Source: Helianthus annuus
Lineage: Eukaryota > Streptophyta > Magnoliopsida > Asterales > Asteraceae
DNA: 64,000 nt
Assembly: GCF_002127325.2 (NCBI RefSeq)
Contig: NC_035445.2
Span: 79,140,772-79,204,771 of the forward strand
Reading direction: 5' to 3'
A program made the translations under genes and the position numbers. Of this stretch, positions 54,901 to 64,000 are shown in pieces. The notes beneath the pieces are model-generated. The model was given only the letters and a program-made list of their open reading frames with translations. It did no database searches and was not told the DNA's origin. Position 1 is the first letter of the stretch; the number at the start of each line of letters is the position of its first letter.

Positions 54901-56549
54901 AAAAGGAATTGAACATGCGACAACGTCGATGGGTCGAACTCTTGAATGACTACGAATGCGCCATCAAGTACCATCCGGGCAAGGCCAATGTCGTGGCAGA
55001 CGCCCTCAGCCGAAAGGACACTATACCAAAGCGCGTGCGAGCATTGCAACTTACCATCCAGTCTAACCTCCCTACCCAGATCCGAAATGCTCAAGTCGAA
55101 GCATTGAAGCTGGAAAACATCAAGGCTGAGTCTCTGCGAGGGTCGAGACAGCAACTAGAACAGAAAGAAGATGGCGCTTACTATGTAACAGGGCGCATCT
55201 GGGTTCCACTCTTTGGAGGTTTACGTGAACTCATGATGGACGAAGCCCACAAGTCCCGCTACTCAGTACATCCTGGTTCGGACAAGATGTACCACGACTT
55301 GAAGACTACATATTGGTGGCCTGGTATGAAGGCCCACATAGCAACATACGTCAGCAAATGGTTGACTTGCGCAAGAGTCAAGATAGAATACCAGAAGCCA
55401 GCGGGTCTACTCCAACAACCAGAAATCCCGAAATGGAAATGGGAGCAAATTTCCATGGATTTTGTTACAGGGTTACCTAGGTCTCAACGCGGAAATGATA
55501 CTATTTGGGTAATATTGGATCGATTGACTAAGTCCGCGCACTTTCTGGCTATTAAGGAAACAGACAAGTTTTCTACCTTGGCGGAGATTTACTTAAAGGA
55601 AGTAGTTTCGAGGCACGGAGTGCCAACCTCAATTATTTCCGACCGCGACGCTCGTTTTACTTCGGAATTGTGGCAAGCTATGCACAAATCCTTTGGCTCA
55701 CGCTTGGACATGAGCACCGCATATCACCCGCAAACGGATGGACAGTCCAAACGCACCATCCAAACTCTAGAAGACATGCTTAGAGCGTGTGTGATCGATT
55801 TTGGCAAGAACTGGGAGAAGCATCTACCGCTAGTAGAGTTCTCCTACAACAACAGTTACCACACTAGTATTCAGGCAGCACTTTTTGAGGCATTGTACGG
55901 TCGTAAATGCCGGTCACCTCTTTGCTGGGCGGAAATCGGTGATAGTCAAATCACGGGCCCAGAGATGGTGGTAGATACAACGGAAAAGATTGCCCAGATC
56001 AGACAACGCATGGCGGCAGCTCGTGACCGTCAGAAGAGCTACGCTGATAAGCGTAGGAAACCATTGGAATTCCAGGTCGGTGACCGGGTTCTACTTAAAG
56101 TCTCACCCTGGAAGGGTGTGGTTCGCTTTGGTAAACGGGGCAAGCTTAATCCGCGTTATATCGGACCATTTGAAATTACCGAGAAGATCGGTAAGGTTGC
56201 TTATAGATTGAACCTGCCTGAAGAACTGAGTGCGGTACACAACGTTTTCCACGTATCTAACCTGAAGAAGTGTTTGTCGGATGAAACGCTTGTGATTCCT
56301 TTCAAGGAACTAACTATTGATGAACAGCTACACTTTACTGAGGAACCAATCGAGATCACGGATCGAGTGATCAAAACCCTCAAACGTAGCCAGATACCTC
56401 TCGTACGAGTCCGTTGGAACTCGCGACGTGGCCCAGAGTATACCTGGGAGCGGGAAGACCAGATGAAGCACAAGTATCCCCAGTTGTTCCCTAACGAAAA
56501 CCCCAGCACTGAAGCTACAACCGAATTTCGGGACGAAATTCCAAACTAA
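51927..56549 (+). CDS. gag-pol: RE-D gag-pol polyprotein, open but with damaged integrase residues
   Basis: Exon 1 is 51927-52032 ([19 protein letters not shown]). An 87-bp intron follows, and exon 2 is 52120-56549, giving 1,511 residues with no stop or frameshift. Domains in order: gag capsid (about residues 55-180), Gln/Asn-rich nucleocapsid with CCHC knuckles at C297-C310 and C335-C348, protease with D408 in DSGA, RT with D744 and D745 in IDD, RNase H from about D891, integrase, and a chromodomain-like tail ending EFRDEIPN. Compared with RE-C and RE-A, two key integrase positions differ. The first Cys of the zinc motif CLTC is Trp at about residue 1116 (TGG, 55359-55361). The Glu of GQSERT, the expected third DDE residue, is Lys at about 1246 (AAA, 55749-55751). 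Particles and cDNA could still form, but integration by this protein is unlikely. Confidence 0.93.
52033..52119 (+). other. gag intron of RE-D (87 bp, phase 1)
   Basis: Starts GTAAGCTCG after CACCCTATAG and ends CTCACAACAG before GTCAGCCTG. RE-C has CACCCTATAG joined directly to GTCAGCCTG, so exactly these 87 bases are missing there. The position is the same split Gly codon as in RE-A (8281-8360), although the two introns differ in sequence. Confidence 0.9.
56523..56541 (+). other. 3'-end hairpin, pol-proximal copy (RE-D)
   Basis: The stem GAATTTCG/CGAAATTC with loop GGA is formed by the EFRDEIP codons at the end of pol. It is followed by GGGGGGATGATGTGACACC, a polypurine-plus-LTR-start look-alike at 56551-56569. 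Confidence 0.65.
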
Positions 56550-56614
56550 CGGGGGGATGATGTGACACCCCGTGGAAACGCTTTCACTTACGCTAGCTTG
56601 ATAGTGGCTGCCTT

Positions 56615-56633
56615 AACTTTCGGGACGAAAGTT
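56615..56633 (+). other. 3'-end hairpin, LTR-proximal copy (RE-D)
   Basis: The stem AACTTTCG/CGAAAGTT with loop GGA is followed by CTTGGGGATAA and the 3' LTR. The C-G pair replaces a T-A pair of other families. A third copy sits in the 48-bp stub at 35655-35673. Confidence 0.65.
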
Positions 56634-56651
56634 CTTAAAACTTGGGGATAA

Positions 56652-59600
56652 TGTGACACTTCGGATTTTCCCGGATAACCTTTCGATGTAACGTTTCGTG
56701 TACGTATTTTATTAAATGAAAACGATGAATTATCTGTTATATCGTGTTATGTGTACGTATATATATATATATATATATATATGTAGGCGTGTATGTATAT
56801 AAGTGAGATGAGCCGGAACCTTGAATACACTCGAGACCCGACTCGAGACCGCTTAGTCTCGAGTGAGCAGTGAATTGGGCCGGTTTGGACCTTGCAACAC
56901 TCCTTAGCCCACCTTCTTATAACCGACACACACACACACACCCTAACCCACTTGTGACACTATATAAACCAACCCTCCCATCCCTTAACCATTTTTACAA
57001 CACTCCTCTCACAACACTCTCATACTCTCCTCTCATCTCTCTCACTAAAAACCCTAAGAATTCTAGCAACCAAGATCACTTCCTCACCATCTCATCTCTC
57101 TCGGGTCCAACCATAGCATCAAGGCTCGCGGATTCAAGCTCAAGGTCATCTTTCGGAGCTTAGTTTATCGAATTCTTGGACCACTACTTCCAACCGGTTA
57201 GCATGAATATTTCTACAAGTTGTTTTGCTTTGCTTGTTACTAAATGATGCTTGTAGCCTCTTGTTATGTTATCCGATTGATGCATTTAGGACCTAAAGAT
57301 CATAATCATGTATGTGTTGTTTGCTATGATTATCCGGTTAGATATGGGAGTTTGATTTAAATCGTTGCTAGTTGTAAGGATTTAATTAAAGGATTTATGC
57401 ATGATTTAAGGTTGAATGTTCATGAATTGTGCGTTATCCGGCTTGTTATATTTCGTTGGTTAAATAGTTTTGTTTTTCGGTTGTTGATAAGGGTTGGTTA
57501 GATGGTTTTGTGCATGGTTTTGGGTTATAAAGGATGATTGTGGTGATGAATATTGTTTGATTATTGTTCGTGTAAATGATGAACAGTTTGAAGATGGTTT
57601 GTATATTCAAAAATATGTGTGTTTGATCCATTTTAGACAAGGGTTAGACAAGAAAACATGTTTTAGTGGCATAGTACAATCTGATTTCATGAAATTGCAA
57701 TTCTATTGGCCAGTACTGTTTGCAGGTTCTAGAAGGATTTCTGCGCACGTAATCACGGTTGCGAGTCGGAACCTTTGGTTGCGACTCGAGACCACAGCAG
57801 GATTTGTCGAGACCTCCCGGTTGCGAGTCGTAATCAACGCGTATCGAATCCGGTTGCGAGTCGTAATCAACGCGTATCGAATTCTTGGACCACTACTTCC
57901 AACCGGTTAGCATGAATATTTCTACAAGTTGTTTTGCTTTGCTTGTTACTAAATGATGCTTGTAGCCTCTTGTTATGTTATCCGATTGATGCATTTAGGA
58001 CCTAAAGATCATAATCATGTATGTGTTGTTTGCTGTGATTATCCGGTTAGATATGGGAGTTTGATTTAAATCGTTGCTAGTTGTAAGGATTTAATTAAAG
58101 GATTTATGCATGATTTAAGGTTGAATGTTCATGAATTGTGCGTTATCCGGCTTGTTATATTTCGTTGGTTAAATAGTTTTGTTTTTCGGTTGTTGATAAG
58201 GGTTGGTTAGATGGTTTTGTGCATGGTTTTGGGTTATAAAGGATGATTGTGGTGATGAATATTGTTTGATTATTGTTCGTGTAAATGATGAACAGTTTGA
58301 AGATGGTTTGTATATTCAAAAATATGTGTGTTTGATCCATTTTAGACAAGGGTTAGACAAGAAAACATGTTTTAGTGGCATAGTACAATCTGATTTCATG
58401 AAATTGCAATTCTATTGGCCAGTACTGTTTGCAGGTTCTAGAAGGATTTCTGCGCACGTAATCACGGTTGCGAGTCGGAACCTTTGGTTGCGACTCGAGA
58501 CCACAGCAGGATTTGTCGAGACCTCCCGGTTGCGAGTCATAATCAACGCGTATCGAATCCGGTTGCGAGTCGTAACCACTGCTACTGAGTCGGAACTGCT
58601 GGTTGCGAGTCGTAACCTCTGGTTGCGACTCGTAATCAAAACGTGACGGACCGAGACCTCAGTTGCGAGTCGCAACCTCGGTTGCGAGTCACTCTTGTCT
58701 CGACTGGACTGTTTTAGGGTCATTGGGCTTTTGACTGTTGGGCTTACTGTTGACTGGACTGCATGTTTGTCACTGCTGGTTATATGTTAGGGCTGACCCA
58801 ATGACCCGACTGTTTGTTTGTTCGTATGTTATACGTGTTTGCTATATGTATTTGCCATACGTGTTCACTATGTGTTTACTAGTACCCGACTTGACCCATA
58901 TTTGGTAACCATGTTAGGACGTGGTGACCAACATACTTGACCGGGTAAAAATATCTACCGAGCAACCCAAGGTGAGTTCACAACTTAAAAGCATGCGTCC
59001 CGGTGGTTTGGGACACGAGACTAAAGCAACCCTATCCCCTTGTAAAGGGGATACCATTTACATTCCTTCCCTAGTTATTGGGAACAAACTTACTTTTCCT
59101 TCCCTTGTCATTGGGAAACCTTTTAGTTAATTACTGTTTATACGGAATGCAACCAACGGCACTAAACGCAACTCTATCACTCAAGTCCCTACTACATAAT
59201 ACCGATTAGTCGCCGGGGCCAGGCGAACGGGTTATTAGTTGATAGCGCTATTTAGGTTTTACCAGCCTCACACCGTGCCATGGTATGGGATCGGTCGTGA
59301 ACTAATGTACTCAGGCATCAGTCAATGATGATAGAACATTGACATCGGGGCATCCTGCGGAAACGCAAACGGTTACCTAGTGTTCGGTATTGGAAAAACA
59401 GTTTAGTCGCTAACTTTTGGGGTAGCTCCCCATGGCATGTATAAACGGATAAATTAACTGGTGAAACGAGTTTTTGGTAATTAAAACTGGACAACTAGTG
59501 AACTCACTCAGCATTATTGTTGACTCCCTTACTGCATGCTTTGCAGGTGGCCAGTGACTGGAGCAGCTACTTGGGATGTGTAGTGGTCGTCTGCCCGTGT

Positions 59601-59842
59601 GTTGGGCATTTATCATGACTTACCTTATGAACGTTGTTTAAAACTGTTATTTATGCTTCCGCTACTTATTACTGTTTGAACTTGAAACCTTAAACTCTGA
59701 ACTTGATATTTGCTAATCTTATGGTTAGTAAGTATTACTTTTTATTATCAACTTAATTAGTCAGTATAATTGGTGGCTGGATCCTGGTCAGTCACGCCCT
59801 CGAAGCGGGTGTTATCCGCAGGTGGATTTTGGGGGTGTGACA
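56652..59842 (+). repeat. RE-D 3' LTR with internal 709-bp duplication
   Basis: A 3,191-bp LTR, against 2,470 bp for the reconstructed 5' LTR. The excess is a 709-bp tandem duplication (57166-57874 and 57875-58583) plus a longer TA run at about 56758-56782. It ends GGGGGTGTGACA at 59842. Confidence 0.93.
57166..58583 (+). repeat. 709-bp tandem duplication in RE-D 3' LTR
   Basis: The unit starting TATCGAATTCTTGG repeats after 709 bp. The junction joins GTTGCGAGTCGTAATCAACG to TATCGAATTC through the shared TATCGAAT. The copies are nearly the same; one A/G difference was seen near 58035. Confidence 0.88.
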
Positions 59843-62800
59843 TAAGAGATCAAGGATTAGTAGAAATTTGATTTCTAAAAGTGGATGCTCAACCTCTTCA
59901 TCATCAACACGTTTTATTTTGAACAACAAAGAGAATTTAACTCCCAATTTTTCAATACCAACATTTACTACCCAATCATCAACTCTTATACTGACACGTA
60001 AGTTAACTTTTAAAATGTAGTTAATGTTATTGAATTAACATTATGGATATACTTTGTCAGCTGCAATTATGTTATAGTACTTTGTATACTAACTATTTTT
60101 ATATCGTATTAGGTAATCATTTAGATTCCTTGGTTAACGTAACATCTTCAAATTTTACACCTTCTACAATGAGGAAGGAAGGAAATGTACTACAAGATAA
60201 GTATACAACACCCAACCGTACACCCTTTGCAAATATAGATAACATAACACCAGGTAATCATACCCAATAACAAACACTTACTACTTTTTCATTTTTATAA
60301 TTTTTTTTATTTTTATACCAAAAAAATGTCAACAAATAAGTTTCTAAATAATTATTTTGTGTTATCATGTTTTTTTCATGAATAGGAAATAATTCTAAAT
60401 CTTCGAGAAACGTACCTTTATCATCGGGGCCAATTTCAAGTAAAAATATGAGGACAAATGTTTTGCATCATTCTTCAACATCAGGACGACGTATGATGCT
60501 GTCAAACAAGGAAAACATTACACCACTGTCGTGTATTACAAACATACGTACGCAAGTTCCCAGTGTACCATATTGTTCTAATGCTATGTCTTCTTTGACT
60601 CCTATATCACACGGTAAATGTTACAATTATATTCTTACATACATTATTATTTGTAGAATTCATATACTTAACTAACAAGTATTTTTTTCTTTGTTATTTA
60701 GATAATATTGCAACCTCATCAACTTTACCATTGAATGACCGCTACTCTTTTAATCCTCCAATAACAAATAAACGTAACACAGGATGTCCGATATCCGAAA
60801 TTACCTCGCTAAAAAAGATTTCTTCTGGAAAGCGTAGACTTATTCATAAACCAATTGAAATAGAAGCCATACCAATGGCTCCTCTTGAATCTGATGATGA
60901 AAATCATATTCACGAGATTGTTGCAGACGCCACCAAAGGCGTATCCAAAGGTAAGTTAGTAATGTTAGTCGTATTTTTTTTCTTATTTTAACTCTTCTAC
61001 AAAATTATTCAGTTTGTGTTTAATGTTCAAATTCGTGTTTAATGTTCAGATTACGTTGACCATGGTGACCAATCACTTACGTGTGGTTTATGCTTTGCAA
61101 AGTTATGGGCTACCGAAGGTGGAAAGGGTCGCATTACACTTCAAAAACAAACATATAGCTTATGTTGTGGATATGGTAAAGTTGACTTGCCTGAATATAA
61201 AGATTCTCATCCGTCTTATCAGATGCTTTTTTCCTATTTAGATCAAGAAAGCAAGTTTTTCTTAAAGAATATAAGACGTTACAATTCTATGTTTTCCTTT
61301 ACTTCAATGGGAGGAAAAGTTGATACTAAAATAAACAAAGGAAATGCTCCATATGTTTATAGAATCAGTGGTCAGAATGCACATAGTATGGGTAGTCTTC
61401 TTCCTAAGGAGGGTGCCCAGCCAAAATTCTCACAACTTTATATCTATGATACTGAGAACGAGCTTGCTAATAGAGAGTTGCTATTTGGGTAAGTATCTTT
61501 TTTGGTTCTGTTTGTTAATGTTATGTTATAACATGTAATTCTTTTTTTGTGTATTTTAAACTTTATACTGTAATTAACAATCTATCATTTATTTGCAGTG
61601 ATTCTACAAGCAAAGCATCTTTAAGGGCAAAGGAACTTGATGCTAAATTTATAAAGTTTCTTACCAACATGTTAGATTCTACGAATATGCTGGTTAAAAC
61701 TTACAGAATGGTACGCGACCACCTGCACGAGAATCCTAACGTTTCCCTTAAGCTTAGGTTAATCTCACAGAGAGATCGTGACGGAAGGACATACAACTTA
61801 CCTACGTGTTCCGAAGTTGCTGCTTTAATAGTTGATGAACCTAATCTCAAGATAGAAAGTCGTGATATTATTGTTGAAAAGCGTTCAGGAGTCCTTAAGC
61901 GTATTAGCGAGTTACATCCTTCTTACCTTGCTCTCCAGTATCCGATTCTTTTTCCGTACGGAGACGATGGCTATAGGATTAATATTCCTCATAGGGAATT
62001 TGGTCCTAACACAAAAAAGACAAGACCAACTTGCACTATGAGGGAGTTTTTTGCTTATAGAATTCAAGATAGACATAACAAGTTTTCTCTAATTCTTAAT
62101 GCAAGAAGGTTGTTTCAGCAGTTTTTAGTTGATGCCTACACAATGATTGAAAGTGAGAGACTCAACTTCATACGTTTTCAGCAAATCAAACTGAGATCTG
62201 ACTCACTTAACAGTCTTAAAAATGTTCAAGAGGTTGGTCAGAGTGATTTGAGTCATACCGGACAACCTGTTATATTACCGTCATCGTTTACTGGTGGTTC
62301 TCGATACATGATGCAAAACTATTTGGATGCTATGGCGTTATGTCGGAATTATGGGTATCCTGATTTCTTTATCACTATCACATGTAATCCGAAATGGCCT
62401 GAAATTGTTAGATTTATCGGTGACTCATCAATTAAGCCAGAAGACAGACCTGACATACTTTGTCGATTGTTTAAGATGAAACTCGATGAATTGATAACTG
62501 ATTTGAAGCAAAAAAAAAATTTTTGGTGATATTAATGCAGGTATGTAAATTCGATATCCAAATTTAAGTTATTAGTTTTTTTTTCTTTGTCATTCCTTTT
62601 TATCTACTATATTTAACATATATATATATTTTTTTTGTAGTTGTTTACATAGTTGAGTTTCAAAAGCGTGGATTGCCACATGCACACATTTGCTTATTTA
62701 TGAAAGCTGATCATAAGCTTCCTACGGTTGAACACATTGATCCATTTATCTCAGCTGAAATTCCGGATAAAAACGAGGATCCTGAGTTGTATTCTCTTGT

Positions 62801-64000
62801 GAGTGACTTTATGATTCATGGTCCTTGTGGACATGCCAACAAGAAATGTCCATGCATGGTTGGGAACCGTTGTTCTAAGAATTTTCCAAAGAAGTTTTTG
62901 GAATCCACTTCCATTGATTCTGATGGATTTCCCGTTTATAGGAGAAGAGATTCTGGTCACACGGTTGTGAAGAAGGGTGTTACTTTGGACAATAGGAGCG
63001 TAGTTCCATACAACAAAAAGCTTCTAAAAAGGTATCAGGCGCACATCAACGTCGAGTGGTGCAATCAGGCGGGTTCAATTAAGTATTTGTTTAAATATAT
63101 TAATAAAGGACCTGATCGAGCCATGGTAGCTGTTTTTGATTCAGACAGAGGTCCAGATGAGGAGATCCCAAAAGATGAAATTAAAGAATATTACGAAGCT
63201 AGATATGTTTCCGCATGTGAAGCAAGCTGGAGAATATTTGCCAACGAGGTTCATTATAGGTATCCTTCTGTCATGAGATTACCTTTTCATCTACCAGGAC
63301 AACAAAATGTTGTATTTAGTTGTGACGACGATATTGAGGATGTCTTACACAAACCTCAAGTAAATTCTTCGATTTTCTTAGAATGGATGAAGATGAACAA
63401 TTCTAAGCCTGAAGCAAGACAACTTACATATGTTCAGTTTCCTTCAAAATATGTGTGGAAGTTAAAAGATCGTTGCTGGCAGCCACGTCAAAATTATGTT
63501 GTTATTGGGAGAATATATTCTGCGTCTCCTTCTCTTGGTGAGGCTTATTATCTAAGAATTCTTCTTACCAAGGTTAAAGGACCAAGATCATTTGAAGAAA
63601 TCAGAACATATGAAGGTGTTGTTTATCCTACTTTTAGGGATGCGTGTTATGCACGTGGCCTGTTAGATGATGACAATGAATATATCGAGTGTATTAAAGA
63701 ATCCAGTTTCACTGGTAACGCTCATTATCTTCGTTCTTTGTTTGGAACACTACTTTTGTCTAATACTCTTTCAAGACCTGAAGTTGTTTGGGAGAAAACG
63801 TGGGAGCTAATGTCCGAGGACATTTTATACAATATGCGTAAAGATAGTGGCATGAGCGGTATGTTTTTTTTTTATCCTTTTTGTTATATTTTTTTTATGT
63901 TATATGAACAAATTGTTTCGTTATATTAAGTAATTTTTCGTTTTCATTGTAGGATTCGTTGTATCAGATGAACGTTTAAAGAATATAACATTGACCAAGA
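59843..64000 (+). CDS. Helitron Rep/helicase gene, middle and Rep-domain exons (runs off the window)
   Basis: This is the rolling-circle replication initiator of a plant Helitron, truncated by the window edge before the helicase. Proposed exons are about 59848-59997, 60113-60253, 60386-60613, 60702-60950, 61050-61488, 61599-62540, 62641-63858 and 63953 onward. The first four are Ser/Thr/Asn-rich with repeated KENxTP-like motifs. 61050 onward carries a Cys-rich stretch (CGLCFAKLW...LCCGYGKV) and the Helitron-like N-terminal domain. The Rep nuclease part has the HUH motif PHAH (62676-62687), a Cys-rich HGPCGHANKKCPCM stretch and the tyrosine motif YLFKYINKG (Tyr codons 63084-63086 and 63096-63098). 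It should nick and join DNA strands in rolling-circle transposition. A ten-A run at 62510-62519 shifts the frame by one; nine A would restore it. RE-D separates these exons from 35187-35493. Confidence 0.85.
62510..62519 (+). other. Frameshifting poly-A run in Helitron replicase
   Basis: Ten A give the reading KQKKNFW then TGA. With nine A the frame would read on through FGDINA to the donor at 62541 and match the phase of the next exon. It may be a true mutation, a polymorphism or a sequencing error. Confidence 0.75.

Larger units (their letters stand above)
35644..59842 (+). mobile_element. RE-D: full-length Ty3/gypsy element (RE-C family), interrupted by RE-E
   Basis: About 10.7 kb without RE-E. 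Components are a 48-bp 3'-interior stub, a 5' LTR (35692-35772 plus 49253-51641), primer site, leader, intron-containing gag-pol, polypurine tract, and a 3' LTR (56652-59842) that carries a 709-bp tandem duplication. It splits the Helitron replicase gene. The open frame is complete, but integrase active-site residues are altered. No perfect target duplication could be found. Confidence 0.92.

Noticed and set aside
35692..59842. Ordinary clean RE-D insertion with a perfect target duplication
   Set aside because: Flanks GATAA (35687-35691) and TAAGA (59843-59847) do not match, and 3'-interior sequence precedes the 5' LTR; the boundary is better placed at 35644.

Overview
This looks like plant nuclear DNA, probably from a eudicot. 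The style of the retrotransposons suggests Asteraceae, but that is only an impression. The evidence for a plant is AT-rich intergenic DNA, many short GT-AG introns, plant B3 domains, Ty3/gypsy chromovirus polyproteins, initiator-tRNA-Met primer sites, and a Helitron replicase. None of the bacterial feature types applies.

The base layer is one plus-strand gene block that reads as the cargo and core of a plant Helitron. It holds a three-B3-domain gene (590-12546), an RPA70-like single-strand-DNA-binding protein gene (13387-34391), and the 5' two thirds of a Helitron Rep/helicase gene (35187 to beyond 64000). Spacers of about 0.8 kb separate them. Neither Helitron terminus was identified in the window.

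Three nests of long-LTR Ty3/gypsy elements, named RE-A to RE-E here, split this layer. RE-A (1158-11599, minus strand, 5-bp target duplication CTGCT) sits in exon 3 of the B3 gene. RE-B (15794-34136, minus, AAATC) sits in intron 10 of the RPA gene and carries RE-C (18064-27861, minus, GAATG) inside its left LTR. RE-D (35644-59842, plus, same family as RE-C) splits the Helitron replicase. Its 5' LTR carries RE-E (35773-49247, plus, AATTA), a tandem LTR-internal-LTR-internal-LTR array with a 5507-bp period.

None of the three full-length gag-pol copies looks autonomous, and each has a different lesion. RE-A has a gag frameshift, RE-C a stop codon in reverse transcriptase, and RE-D an open frame with damaged integrase residues. 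RE-B and RE-E are non-autonomous: RE-B has a rotted interior between near-identical LTRs, and RE-E keeps only the last codons of pol. They could have moved only with proteins from other copies.

The most notable points are these. A phase-1 intron lies at the same gag codon in two families and has been precisely removed from RE-C. Three elements share a 5'-leader hairpin whose loop holds the palindrome GTGCAC, resembling a retroviral dimerisation hairpin. A covarying hairpin is duplicated at the 3' end of every family. LTRs of all families share splice-like sites. The RPA gene has an unbroken exon chain despite 18.3 kb of insertion. All comparisons were made by eye, without alignment software or database searches.
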